Assembly: GCA_900239685.1 (NCBI GenBank)
Contig: OENT01000119.1
Span: forward strand, 1-64,000
Source: Rotaria macrura
Taxonomy: Eukaryota; Rotifera; Eurotatoria; Philodinida; Philodinidae
Direction of reading: 5' to 3'
Length of the DNA: 64,000 bases
Positions 12,532-25,504 of the stretch are shown here, piece by piece. The notes below the pieces were generated by a model. The model was given only the letters and a program-made list of their open reading frames with translations, was not told the DNA's origin and did not search any database. A program made the position numbers and the translations under genes. Position 1 is the first letter of the stretch, and every line of letters begins with the position of its first letter.

Positions 12532-15500
12532 TGCAAGACAAATAATAGATGGCTACTTTGATTTTCTTTTTGTTTTCGTGCAATAAATTGTTATTATAGA
12601 GATTAGTAGGGAAATATTATCAATGCAGCATGTAAGCAATGAAAAAGTAATATGTTAAATAGAAATGTTCGATCATGAATGTTGATATTTTATTTGAACT
12701 AATTTTTCTTTTCTATCTAATAGTACTATCGGGGATGTGGATTATAAGTTTAGTTTTATTCAAGAGTAATAATGGATTGTGTGAAGTACTTGGGCATTGT
12801 TCTTCGATCATGAATTAACATGTCTCGTTTCCTCTTTTCGGAAGAGATTGCGAAATGAATTGAGTGATGTTTTTTATTTTAATAGAGCTGACATCTCTCG
12901 ATAAGATGTATTGTTGAACTATAGAAGTTGTAGTGTTCATTTGAATGAAGTTCACAGCATGGCTTTTTTCCTCTTAAGATATGTTTCAGTGTACAAAACT
13001 TTTGTGATCAATACAGCAGGCAAGCTTAAAAAACTGAATAATAAGACGAAGTTTATATTTAAAATTAGATAGATGATCGTCATTTTCATTCAATAAATAT
13101 TGCTAATTTTAATACATGTTGTATACTCTACGGATCCAAAACACTTTCTTATATTTAGAAAATTTTTACAATGCGCTGAAGATTTAGTTACAGACTTATC
13201 TAATATAGAATTTCCTGTTTTGGGCAAGAAACGTTTTTTAATTTTCAAATTCATTGCGTTTGCTGAAGAAAAACTAAAGATCTTCGCCGCTGCTGCTGTT
13301 ATAAAGAAGTGTATTTTTCGTTCACATCTAGTTATAATATTGGAAAACATATTTTCCAAAGCGAAACATCGTCGATGAAACGATCATTTTCATTCTTTAA
13401 TGTTTTGTCTACAACGTTCCATTTTGTTGATAGAACTTTTCCAATATTGTCGATGGATACAACGAAAAAAAAACTAACGAGGAAGACAATCAACATCTAA
13501 AGAACCTAAAATGATCAGAGCTACATTAACACTGTGAGCTTCGACCATCAATAATTCACACAACATTGTTAACATTCATTCTTGAAAGGATACTTTTGAC
13601 AGAAAATTAGTTTGAAAACCACCATTATTATTTTTGTAGGATAACTGAAATCGGATCTACAATTTTATTTGTCTATATCGTATGCATGTGATATTATAAA
13701 TTTCTTACAAAGAATCATTTTAGTTTTTTTAATCTTGTTTTCTTGGATGATTTTTTATTTGAGATAGAAATGATCGTATGCAGAAGTGGATGCAAAAACA
13801 TAGTTGATTGTATCACTGAGAATCGCGAAAATTCAAAAAAAAAGGGTTCGATTTTCAGGTTATTCCAGAGTTAACGAAGCAAATGATTCTTATCCGAATG
13901 CTTCAGACTCACGTGGAAAATGCGGTGTTTTTAAACCAAAGAAACAGGTTAAAGCAGTTTCGTTTTTTTCTACAGTATTGAATCTTACGTTAAGTTAAAG
14001 TTAAACAATACCTATTTTTTCTAAGGAAACGTTTTGTCTATGCTTACGATGACTCTTAAAGATAAGAAGGTAAAATAGAATACAGTTGTCAATCTAAAAA
14101 GAAAAAAATATACCTATATACTAGTTCTTGTTTCTTACCGGGGACACGATTATCTTTTTTTATTTTCAGATTTACATCTATGAACATAGATGATTTTCAC
14201 CAACTATCATAAGTACATTGATGCTGCTTTTAAACAATTCAACTTAATAGAAAGCGAGCGAAATTCTTTAATAAATATGAACGTGCCCAATTGCTCGGTG
14301 ACGTTTCTTCTTTAGATAAAATGTAAGGTGTTGACTTAAAGATTCGAAAAAGATTTTCCATGGAATGCCATCAAATAAAAACTTGCAGAGCTTCTCTTAG
14401 AATGCCATATGTTGATTGAAGAGAAATCCTACTAAGCTCTAATACATATGAGTTGCGTTCGCACTCCTTTTAAATCCATGTTCCAGATACTGATCAATTA
14501 AACTTTTGAATTACTATAGGTTCTTATCATTGCAAACTGAATACTACCCTTTTTCTATTTCATGTCTATCTGCTATTGTTCTTCGCTGATGAATATCGTT
14601 GGAACCAATAAAAACCTCATGCCAATGAAATGGATTTGGGTAATTTTTGAATTCTCGAAAATTTGATATGATCTAATCAATTCAATTAATCTTTCCAATT
14701 CTGAACTTGACTCGATTGAACAAAAAAGATCAGTTTTCTACATACGTAAATGCTGAACGTTCTTTTTTGTTTTGATTGGATATTGATCTGATTAACATCT
14801 ACGGCAGTATTACATGACGGACGTCTCTTAATGGTAGCGATTTCTTCCTCCATGAACTTCTGAGTGTTAATTCAAAGTCAAAGTTTTCGCTTTTAACACT
14901 AAAAATTTTGAATTCCTTTGTAATCATGTTGTTTTTACTTAAAAGATTATAATTATTCTAAGATCCAAGTATAATATATACTTCTAATTTGTAAAAAAAT
15001 GGATGTAGAATTCCATTCATCAACAATCGATACATTCATTAATTTGAAGCTCGGAAAACGTTAGAGCATTTTGAATCAATGAAAACCGAATGCTTCATTT
15101 TATCGGAATCAAATTTTCGTTTCATTTCAAAACGACGAATACCTACTGTAAATTTAAGAGCATTTTCAAGTTGCAATCAAAGTACATCTCATTATCGTGA
15201 AGTCTTTCGGTAGACATCTGTTCAATACAGATAAATAAATATAATATTTTATAGAGGTAAACATTGTATGCAGCTGATGGCACACACAACCATAAATTGA
15301 CATGAGATGTGGCATAGTTACTTCAATTGAGTTGTTTTAAAATAAATCATTTCTACTTAAGTTAAGTTCATTTGATGACTTTTTCTATCCCTAAGTTGTA
15401 AAACTTGACTTTGAGATGTAAAGTATATAGTCGAGATCATTGCTTGATATTATTTATGAACAATTCTATGAGTTATACCGGATATCTTTTCTTTCTATTG

Positions 15501-16858
15501 ACTTTTTGAAAGTAAATCATATGTCTATATCCCATAGCTGTTCTCGTGAGTAGATATAAACAAATGTTCGATACAGAAAAATGAAGGTTGAAAACAAAAT
15601 CTACAAGATGACGCTAAGAATTCTGATAAAATAAGCTATCATTACATTGGATATTAACAGTCAATACAGAATAGGAGCTAAATACCATATCGCAGGACAA
15701 CTATTATACGAAATTTAATAATAATTAGTACGTTGAACTACTTGCTACGTTATGTAAACAGTGAATACGAATACACCTCAGGAAAGGTAAAACTGAAAAT
15801 GATGAACATATAAGAGAATAAGAATGAAATGAAAGTACAGTCATGTGAATCTATATACTGTTTCATACGAAAAAAGTATTTGCTATTACAATCCATACGT
15901 TTTACAAGCAAGACAACTATTTTATTACTAGTAAAGATAAGTATGTTACAATGTCAAAAACGGTCTGAAATTCTACTTTCGATCAAACCTTTTCATATAG
16001 ACAAAGTTCAATGAGACAAATTTTTGAAACGGAAATCCGTCGAAAGCGCATCAAGACGAGACTTTATATTTTGAAGATGTTTCAATTAAATCTATTTATC
16101 TAAGCTATCCAACTTGAGATATGTTGTTTAGGCGATAGGTTTGCAATTAATTACATTGTGAAGTTGTCTAAACAAATAGACATGTATTTCAGTGGAATTC
16201 CAAGTGAATCGTAATTCATTCGAGATCTTCTATGAGGACACTATTTCGTATTTACAGGTAATAATTCATTGAAATACGAGAGAAGTATCTGAAGATGTTG
16301 AATCGATAGTAAAAATAATGTTGTACTGTTGACTTTAAACTTTCCCATTCTGTTGATAAAAAGTAAGAATCAACCATTCGATGTGGACTCTCTAATGATT
16401 AAAACGATCGATTCTTTTACTACTATTAAAACACTGACAAGTCAGATGACTTCAAACAATTTGAAAAACAGTTAATTTATTTCAATTTCGAAAAGAGTCG
16501 GTTAAAAAAAATACATTAAGTTTGTTGCTATCAACTTGACTTCATAGTGGAACGACTTGTATCCCTATTTATTGGAAAAAAAAGTTGAATTAAATTAAAA
16601 CAATCACTTTGTTATTCGTTTCTAGAGCTTGGATAGTAACAACAACGAAGAATAACATTATTTTATATGCTGTCAATGTAATGTTAATTACTTTTTGCTT
16701 TCTTCATTTTTATTTCTCTCGCTTTTTTCTTCTTCTTTTTTAACACATCGAATAATAATAAAATAAAAAAGTTTCTCTCGTTTTCTTTTTTTTTCTTTTT
16801 GTCTCTCGTTTCTCGCATGTCTCTTACAAGCAAATAGTAAATTCGAGTACAACCATCG
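12532..16858. other. Intergenic region between MORN4 and FBXL13
   Basis: About 4.3 kb. Several short open frames (for example near 13100-13380 and 13800-14000) overlap on both strands and have no coding character that I can recognise. The last 200 bases are pyrimidine-rich. No RNA gene or repeat element was recognised. Confidence 0.45.
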
Positions 16859-16872
16859 GTCGTCATAACAAA
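16859..16872 (+). promoter_or_regulatory. Possible RFX X-box half-site pair upstream of FBXL13/DRC6
   Basis: GTCGTCATAACAAA lies 14 bases before the FBXL13 start codon. The left half fits the RYYNYY half-site; after an AT spacer the right half fits RRNRAC with one mismatch. RFX factors drive ciliary genes in many animals, so the position makes sense for a DRC subunit. The motif is short and imperfect, and a chance match in AT-rich DNA is quite possible. Confidence 0.2.
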
Positions 16873-16885
16873 ACAAGAAAAAAAG

Positions 16886-19800
16886 ATGGCCTCTTTGCTC
16901 AAACTCTTTTTGACACTTGAACCATCGCTTCGTTTTTATCTACGCTCGCAACGTATTGCTGAAACCCACGAAGCTCTTATTTCATCATTACTTGTTTGCC
17001 AGCCGAAAGATCCTGTAGCATGGTTACTAAGTTGTCTTGTTGAATTACATTCATTGCCACAATCAGCAAGAATTAATCTCAATTGGGATTATTTTATTCC
17101 AGTTCTATGTCGACCAGTCAATCGTCCGTATAATATTGAAAGTTCATTAAGTTATGTCTTTGCTGTTTGTGATGATACATTGGAGCCTAATGAACGGCAA
17201 ATACGAATGGCTATTGAGCATTATAAATATCATATTCAACGAAAACTTTTTTCAGCCTGGCTTCGTTATTATCTATCACGAATTGGTCAAAGACGATGGT
17301 TAGCAAAACGAGAAGTAGCTGCTAGTGAATATTATCGTGTTCGAGTATTGAATATTTATTTTCGACAATGGTCACTATGGGGTTTGTCATCGACTGATAT
17401 TTTCATTCGTTTTTCTTCATTTTTTTTTCATTGACATATTTTCCTGTATAGTAACTCATCGTCTTGCACGACAAAAAGCAGCTGCTTGCCATATAAATCA
17501 CTGCTCTGAAACCTATCAATTACGAATTATACTCAATGAATGGAATATTGTCGCTCAGCAAGCACGACGTACACGAGACTATTTTGATCGTGTTGAACGA
17601 GGCGAAGAAAATCAACAATTCAATGGTTTTCTAAGTAGGCTTTGATTTCTTTCACGTAGAATTAACTCGATATTTTAATTCATGCTCATGTTAAGGTCAT
17701 GGTGAAGCACGTGATGAATTGTCACTTCTTACACGTGAAGCTGCTGTTCGTATACTTGCGTATTTAGACGTTGATGATTTAGCGCGATGCGCCCAAGTTT
17801 GTCGTAATTGGAAAATGTTAACACAATCGTCCATGCTTTGGTCAAAACTTGATTTACATCGAACAAGTGATGTGCTCGATGATCGACTTGCTATGCGCTT
17901 TATACAGCGAGCTCGACCTTATTTACAACATCTCAATTTACGAAAATGTTCTCGCGTCGGTCGATTAACTTTCGTTGGTAATAGGTTTAATAATTCGTAT
18001 TTTGCAATGGCTATTAATTTTCTTCTTGATCATTGACATAGGTATTAGTGGTTGTAAAAATTTACAAGATTTAAATTTGAGTGAATGTTCAGCAGTTAAT
18101 GATGACGCAGTAAAAACCATAACAAGCGGTTGTCATATATTACTCTATCTAAATTTATCTCATACTGAAATTACGGATCAAGCATTTCGTAGTCTTGCAC
18201 GCCATTGCCATTTTCTACAATATCTCAGTGTTGCTTATTCACGTCAATTTTCTGATCGAGCTTTTTTTCATATAGCCAATGGACGAGGATGCCGAAAATT
18301 GACCCATTTAGATATTAGTGGATGTACACAATTAACATCAGTTGGATTCGATGCTTTAGGCGACGCTTTCCGTGAACTTGAAGTAAATAAAAAAAAGAAA
18401 TTGGTTTGCAGCATCGAAAATTTTCATATCGATTTTTGTTTTTAGACTTTAGTTATGGATGATATCAGTAATTTATCAGATAAACATATGAGTCAATTAT
18501 GTAAACGAATGAATAATTTAAAACAAATATCTATGTGGTCATCAACCCGTCAACTTTCAGGATTTGCTTTTAAACAATTGAGTTCATTAACTCAATTAAC
18601 TACCGTTAAATTTGATTCGAATAGATTAGTTCATGATGAAGTAAGAAGAGATTTCTTTTCTTTTTCTTTTTCTTTTGTTGAGTTAATCCAGAGATTGAAA
18701 ATCGAAACATAATTTACTTCGGTTTTTATTCGGAGTTCGCATTAGGCTGTTATGTATTTTAAAAATGAAAGATAACAAGTCCTTAGGAATAAACCGATAG
18801 TAATGGATGTTCCGTATAGAATGCCACTTTTCAATATTCTGATTATCTCCTATCATTGAAAAGCTATCGACCTAAGTTATTTTTTAAAAGATTTATTTTT
18901 CGATTCTTTACAAAATCATATAAAAAGAACTCGCACAAAACGTAACCATGAAATCGTATCTGATCAATATTAGTATGCTCCGAAAAGGTGTTCTCTTTCT
19001 AAGTTTTGATCGCATGTAGAAAGACTGAATACACGATTTCGCAGCCATTTAAAAGCTCTATCAGTTGAGTGATCGTTGAAAAATCTCATTTGCAAAACTG
19101 AATGAATAGAAACTTTTTCTTTTCCTCCTTTATTCGTGTCTTTTAAGATGGACTATTGAAGTTCGTCGTAGCTTTCATGTAGTTAGATCAAGGCATAATG
19201 TTTTATGATAAAATGTTTTTTCGATCATCTTTAAACCATCAAGCTGGTACAAGTTTCATATTTTAAGGTGTAAGAAACCTATCAACACAATATTCAATTA
19301 TTACAATTCTTTTCTTCAACGAAAATTGTTCATAGTATCGCATGTTCTCATTCAAACGAATTTTTGTGACTTCTATAAGAAAGAACACACCTAGAAACAT
19401 AGACTAATTTGCATGGGGGTGACTTGATGCTTGTTTAGTTTGAAAAGGATAAACAATTATTTTTTTTTAAAAGTTGCGTTAGAGATAGGATCGTTTCCGG
19501 GTATAATACCATTGATTAAATACGATTTCATGGTTATGTGTCGTAAGAGGTCTTTGTATATACAATTTTGTAGAGAATCGAAAGGCAAATCGTTTCACGA
19601 ATAATTAGGTAATCAACATATTAAAAAAGCGAGATGCTTTATGGAGCATCGGTTAATACTTGAACTATATATGTAAGTACTATAATATAGTAGCGTCTGT
19701 ATGTCAACTTAGCGTTAAAAACTCTCGTAGATTAAAAACTGGTTTGGAACTCTTTAAGACGAAAATCAATCAATAATGTTAATTCTACGTAAGTGAATGA

Positions 19801-21898
19801 GTCGTCTAATAGTGGAATAATATTATTTTGCATAGATAGATGCAGAAAAACTTGTCGAATATTTACATTTTGAAAAGAATGAATAATTACTTGAAGTATA
19901 CTATGACAAAAACGAGACCATTTCGCAGAATTTTTACATCAAATTAACCTCAATCACAGACTTCATGGTACCGGATATAATCAGGAGTTTGTCGGTTAAA
20001 CAGATGATTTTTTTTCTTTTCAGATTTGAAATAAGGAACAAATGTGCTCTTTTGGGACATTCCATGAGAAAATTATGTGTTTTGCACGCCTGTTACCTCG
20101 AGGGAAAAGCATCTGTTTAAGCTGAAGTTTTCTAAACATGGGAGGCTCGATAGGATCAATTATTACAGAAGATTTATTTTGTGGTTTTTTCCTCGTTGTC
20201 AAAACTTCAATGAAACAAGTATAAATTAAGAAGAGAAGTTGAAGAGAATACCTCACATCTGTTCTAATGAGGAATTGTTTTTCTTTGGTTTCTTAACATG
20301 ATCATATTACTTTTAATCAGAAGTAACTATTGATGTCTTGTGTTGTCCTAATATTCGAAAGATTATTTTTCTCTACTTCAAATTGACTTTTATTTGTGAT
20401 ACACACTTTCTCGAGATTTATTGACAAAATAAAAGGAGATTGTATATCTCCATTGGACTAGAAAAGAAGGAATTGTTTTTTTGTCTCATGAATATTAAGA
20501 GCCTTTACCAGACATTATTCCCTTATCTATATAGTTACTGAGTACTAGTCCATACCGTCACTTTTTGAGATCAAGTCATGGTAGATTTCATTTTAGAACT
20601 GTAATAGGAGGTGATTGAAATTGTTTTTGATAAAATGAAAATTGTGATCGATTAACAGAATAGTTGATAAGCAACTAACAAATTAGTTTGTAAATGTAAA
20701 TTTACCGTTTTAAATTTTCAGATCAGTAGAAGAAATTTCTGTAAGGAAGAAAAGGAATCATGCCTACACTAGTCGAATTTAATTTGTAGCAAACCTTATA
20801 ATTTTATGTTCGTAGGAATACTTGAGAGTTTACTATCTATGAATAAAAACTTGTCATTATAGTCAAAGAAAAATTTAAAAAAAAGCAATTTAGACCCATT
20901 GGAAAAATATATAGAATTTTCTTGTTAATTTATGACTTTTCATACATCTTAGATACGATGTCTATTCTATTCTAGAATTTTGTTAAATTCAAATTTTAAT
21001 AATGGAGAATAAATATGAAGATTTTCTTGTTTTTATTTGCGTATAGCATCTTCGTCAAATATGTCGTTCATGCAATGAAATATGTCAGTTATCAATAACT
21101 GATTGTCCATCGTTAACTGATAATTGTATGAGAGCAATTGGTTTGTTAAAACAATTACGTGTATTAAATATGGCTGATTGTCTACTAATAACTGATGCTG
21201 GTGTTAAAGCTTTGACGGATGGACCATGCACATTTCGTTTACGTGAACTTAATCTAACTAATTGCATGCGCATAAGTGATGGTTCAATGACGAATTTATC
21301 GCGACGATGTAAACGTTTAGCTTATTTGAAATTATGCTATTTAGATCAAATATCTGAAAATGGCTTAGAAATAATTGGACAAATGGATCAGTTAATATCT
21401 ATTGATCTAACTGGTACACAAACATCAGATACATCATTGAAGTCATTAGGAAATTCTGGTAATCTACGTTCGGTAACATTATCATCGTGCCGACAAATAA
21501 CAGATTTAGGCTTAACGAAATTTGCAACATCATGTACAAATCTAGAACATTTAAATTTATCATTTTGTACACAATTAACCGATAATGCTGTACGTTCGAT
21601 GGCATTTTGTTGTAAATATTTAACAACATTAAATATATGCTCATGTTCATTACTAACCGACATGAGTTTACAATATTTAAGTGGTGTTTGTAAATATTTA
21701 TATGAAATTGATATATCGTATTGTCATCTAATCACAGATAAAGGTTTAAAATATTTACGACGTAATTCTCATTATCTCAAACGTATGATTCTAATTGAAT
21801 GTCCAAATATATCAAATATTGCCATCGAGAAACTTACATTAAAAGTACCCTACGTTCAATGTCATTATGCGAGTAAATCAACGGAACTTGTACAATGA
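16886..21898 (+). CDS. FBXL13: F-box/LRR protein FBXL13, dynein regulatory complex subunit 6
   Basis: Six exons: 16886-17381, 17452-17634, 17696-17977, 18042-18382, 18446-18640 and 21047-21898 (782 aa, close to human FBXL13). All junctions agree in phase. Residues 1-225 form a helical, arginine-rich N-terminal region. An F-box follows at about 235-280 (EAAVRILAYLDVDDLARCAQ, then VCRNW). The rest is a long array of cysteine-containing leucine-rich repeats (LxxLNLxxCxxITD) from about 290 to the end. LNLSHTEITD, LDISGCTQLTSVGF and LRELNLTNCMRISD align in order with human FBXL13, so no exon appears to be missing. FBXL13/DRC6 is a subunit of the nexin-dynein regulatory complex linking outer doublets in motile cilia. 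Five introns are 61-70 bp or slightly less, but the intron between exons 5 and 6 is 2406 bp. Confidence 0.94.
18641..21046. other. Oversized intron of FBXL13
   Basis: A 2406-bp intron bounded by GAA|GTAAGA and GTATAG|CAT, both phase 0. It joins two LRR segments that align without a gap to human FBXL13. I see no nested gene I can support; a minus-strand frame at 20020-20256 starts with a hydrophobic segment but has nothing else to recommend it. The extra length is not obviously a repeat from reading alone. Confidence 0.8.
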
Positions 21899-22218
21899 AC
21901 TAGAACAAATAATTGTCTTCCTTTTTTTACGTTTATTCACAGTTCTTTTTCTATGCTAATACACGTGTGTAAAAATATCAGAAAGAAACTACTTTCAAGA
22001 AACGTATAGTATAAAAATGAATGAATAAGATAACTAGTAGAAACAGTATTATTATTGACAAACGACATATAATTTGTTAAGTAATTGGTGCTTAGTTGGT
22101 CTTGTTGATGACGAAGTCGATTGTATATTTATGTATGCAGTCTTTAGGGCATTTTCTAATAGATTAGACATCACTAGCTTGATATCTGTATAGGCGCAAT
22201 TACAATGACAAAAGTATT

Positions 22219-22241
22219 ATATATATATATATATATATATA
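22219..22241. repeat. (AT)n microsatellite
   Basis: A run of alternating TA dinucleotides in the region downstream of the FBXL13 stop codon. Confidence 0.85.
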
Positions 22242-22428
22242 TTAAATGTCTTTTTCTGTGATGACTATCTTTTTTAATCTAATTTGAATAAATAAACATA
22301 CACATGCGATGATGTTTGTCATGATGGATCCAATGATGTTTTTCGTATATTTTTGACTAGTTTATAGTCAATACGCATATTCTAGTGAGATGATTCTGTT
22401 AGATAAGAACTAATCCACAAAACCTTCG

Positions 22429-22683
22429 TCAATCGAATCTATTTTCTTTATAAGTTTCTCTTTTACTCTGTTCAACAGTATTTTTTGCTTTTGATATATG
22501 ATACGATGACTGATGTGGAGAAGACGCCAAAACAACTTTATCTAATTCATCCAACCCGCGATAATCATCGAAGATTAATCTTTCTCTTCCTTCATAAAGT
22601 GCCATAGTTTTAAAAATATACACGCAAACTCCCGATGTCGTAGAAAGTAATCTATCAGAACCTATCAATTTATTACGATCCAT
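22429..22683 (-). CDS. Small hypothetical protein (84 aa)
   Basis: A single open frame starting at ATG 22683, divergently arranged to the gene at 22894 with 210 bp between the two starts. The protein is hydrophilic and mixed in charge, with ALYEGRERLIFDDYRGLDEL as its most protein-like stretch. No signal peptide, membrane segment or known domain is apparent. The amino-acid mix looks more natural than that of the random frames in this AT-rich DNA, and the divergent placement fits a shared promoter. I do not recognise the family, and it may be a chance frame. Confidence 0.4.
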   Translation of the reverse strand: MDRNKLIGSDRLLSTTSGVCVYIFKTMALYEGRERLIFDDYRGLDELDKVVLASSPHQSSYHISKAKNTVEQSKRETYKENRFD

Positions 22684-22893
22684 GAACGTTTATATAACTT
22701 CGCAGTTACTTTCTTCGTTTTGAAAACTACATGGTATAAATTACACAAGTACTCATAGAAGATTTCATTGATCAACGAACTAAGTAAATTTGCAATTAAC
22801 AATATTCGATAATTTTACATAAAGGCTTCAAATCGTAGGCTAAGTATTGAGTATAATTCAAGTTTACTTTTCTTAGATCTAAATAAATAAATT

Positions 22894-23339
22894 ATGGGTA
22901 TTCTTACTGGTCGAGACGAAGGTATAAAACTATTACCTGTTTCTGACCTGGCATTTGTCGGTACGCTAACTGATTATGTTAAAGGTTTGTATTAGTTCAG
23001 ATACATGCATGTATGAATGAATTCATTTGTCGTACAGGCATGTCAACAAAATCATTACCGCCGACGATTCATTATACGGTTGAATTTGAAAAATATGAAC
23101 AAATACGCGGTGCACCTATTGAAAATGAAGAAGCCCATTTCCATTTCATGCATATAGGTAGTGGTGGCCAGATATTTGATCCAAAAACACGTCGATTAAT
23201 CCCAGCACCTGCACCAAAGCGTCTACAAATCGGTCAATTATACCTAGCATTACTCAACGATCCACATCAAATTAAAAAACTCGTTGAAATTACAACAGAC
23301 GATGTGGATATATTACGACAAGCAGCTTTAGAAAAGTAA
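22894..23339 (+). CDS. Small unrecognised protein (130 aa), two exons
   Basis: Exons 22894-22984 and 23038-23339; the 53-bp intron is phase 1. An acceptor ending TCTTAG at 22876 lies 17 bases before the ATG. The protein begins MGILTGRDEGIKLLPVSDL and contains FHFMHIGSGGQIFDPKTRRL, a short proline/alanine/lysine linker and an acidic helical end. There is no signal peptide or membrane segment. Even composition, a spliced frame and a downstream AATAAA (23450-23455) support a real gene, but I do not recognise the family. It converges on the RNase T2 gene, with 157 bp between the stop codons. Confidence 0.75.
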
Positions 23340-23441
23340 TTAATAGACTCCGACATGTTTTCTTTTCTCGTTCGCCTTGGAAATACTCGTTAACCGCTAC
23401 GCCTTGTGTGGATAAAATTTTTTTTTGTATTGTCTTCTGAT

Positions 23442-23455
23442 TTTATTCAAATAAA
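23442..23455. terminator. Back-to-back polyadenylation signals of convergent genes
   Basis: A minus-strand AATAAA (read as TTTATT at 23442-23447) and a plus-strand AATAAA (23450-23455) are two bases apart in the 157-bp gap between the convergent genes at 22894 and 23497. They are the best candidates for the two 3' ends, whose transcripts would therefore overlap slightly. Confidence 0.6.
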
Positions 23456-23496
23456 GAAAACCCTGAAGAGAAGGCTGATTTTTACTAACAATCGAT

Positions 23497-25496
23497 TTAC
23501 ATTAATTGATAACCAATAGAAAAACCCATTAGAAGATACTTGAGTAATATCAATAGAAAAATAGCAGACAATAAAATTATTAGCATCGGTGGAAAATAAT
23601 CATAATCATCATCGTCCATATGAGTTGTATGTCTATGTTGATTTCTCAATGGAATGAAAACATATTCACAATGAGCTTTAGCACATGAATCACTATTATT
23701 ACGAGCACCAGATGGACACGCAACGAATCGAGTTGGTAAACCGGTACGATGATCTCGATGTATGCACATTTCGATCTCGTCAAGTTCACATTTAGAATTA
23801 CAACTAATGATTGCCGTTTGATTAAATGCAGCGACTAAATAATCAATACCAACCTTTTCACCAGCATTACGTTGGATATACTAAAAGATAGAAAATTAAT
23901 GTATTCGATGAAATATATTCATAGAATAACCTAATGCTTTGTTGAGACTTTGTCGTCATTAAAAGCATTAACGCATGACAATCATAATTAGTAAAACTGA
24001 GCGTATTCATAATTACTGATACGAATTGACAATCTCTTAGAAACACATCATTTCTCATCAATGATCTGCTCATAATTTATCTTCGACTGCCTATTCCAAA
24101 GTATTCATCATTAGTAAAAATAATAGGAACTGTAACTACATCATGTTTCAACATGAAAAAATGTATCACAATGAATCACACTGAAGACAATATTTTCTTT
24201 CGATGGTTTTTTTCCTATAATAGAAAATTCAACGATAGAGTATCTTATCAAATATCTATTTTTATCATTAGGTTTGTCGAATCAATTTATGGTAGAGTCG
24301 CTTCTGATTCGATGAATCTGTTTAAGTGACAGACAACATCCGAACTGTATTAACAAAGTCATCGCGGTTTTACGTAATCAATGATTATCGTTCATTCGCT
24401 GGACGTGATGCTGTATCATCCATCGGCATTTATTAGCTCAATCGAATTGATCGATGGTATGTACGGTGAAGAAAAAGCAGTATCCAGGTTTAGGTTTCGT
24501 AAATTATGCGTTAACAAATTACACAATTATCATTAGACTGAGTCACATACTTCATAAGTTAAACTTCCAGGTCGTGTTGTCATGTCAGCTAAATCAAGTA
24601 TATAAGTCAAATAATACGAAATATTATTGGCAAATATTGATGAACAACAAGAACCTAAAAAAAGTGTGATCTGTTTTTATTTTGATTCGTTTTTAAAATC
24701 ATCTACCATGTTTAGTCCATTCATGGTTAATGAATAAATTTCTTGGACCTAGATACCCTGGTGCCAATATTTTCAAACGTTCTTGTTCTAATGAAAAGAT
24801 TTCAGTAGCATTAACCAGACATTGTTGGATGTTTTCTTGTGATAGACAATATTCATAATCAGCTTGTGTGAAGTCATTTTTGGTTGCATTAATCCATGGA
24901 CATAAATTTCCATTAATATGACATTTTGACCAGTCAGTTATTGTTGACGAACAAAATTGTGGCCAACCTTGATGATTTCCATTCGTTGCGAATGTTGGCC
25001 AAAGGCCATGTAAAGCTAAACGTTCACGACCAGGTTGATCAATATCTGTATATGGTGAACAAAAATAATTTAAAATATCGGTTGTTTCATTATATTTGGA
25101 AGGACAACTCGAAGGTGGCCAATAAAGACTTAGTATATAGTAGGAGAATAGATTATCATCAGTTCCAGTTATACCACCATTAAATTCAAATGGTGATTGT
25201 TCTTGAGTCGGCGGAGAAGATTTACAAAAACTATCACCTTGAAAAGAAATAAAGAGTTTTTATGTTTTATACTTAAAAAGAAGAAGATCTCTTTTACCAG
25301 TTTTTACTTCACACCGCTTACTTGAATATCCACAGAGACCAATAGTTTTATTAGTAAAATTACATAATAGTTCAGTTGTATCATTTAAACACCAAAAATC
25401 AGGTCCATTTAAACAGTGAGGATTAGAGATATTGAATACAGCTAAGCAATATCCCATGCAACAAGATATGATAAATAATCGATTAAAAAATTTCAT
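23497..25496 (-). CDS. Ribonuclease T2 family enzyme with saposin-A-like N-terminus and C-terminal membrane anchor
   Basis: Four exons in order of translation: 25496-25298, 25237-24707, 24654-24551 and 23880-23497 (405 aa); all phases agree. RNase T2 enzymes cleave single-stranded RNA through 2',3'-cyclic phosphates in lysosomes or outside the cell. Residues 1-20 form a signal peptide. A small Cys-rich segment (CLNGPDFWCLN...C...C) resembles a saposin-A-type domain. Catalytic motif CAS I is ALHGLWP (His143) and CAS II is HEWTKHG (His238, Glu239, Lys242, His243), so the active site looks intact. About 90 residues separate the motifs. The last 30 residues are strongly hydrophobic (LIILLSAIFLLILLKYLL), implying a C-terminal transmembrane anchor that most family members lack. 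An acceptor TTTACAG ends 7 bases before the ATG. The last intron is 670 bp; the others are 52 and 60 bp. Confidence 0.9.
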
Positions 25497-25504
25497 GAAA
25501 TGTC

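Noticed and set aside
13090-13378. Overlapping frames on both strands (89 and 92 codons)
   Set aside because: Mutually overlapping, no ATG context, no splice signals, no domain. Typical of chance frames in this composition.
20020-20256. Minus-strand frame with a hydrophobic start inside the FBXL13 intron, considered as a nested secreted peptide gene
   Set aside because: Apart from a signal-like N-terminus there is no cysteine pattern, processing site array, splice context or known family to support it.
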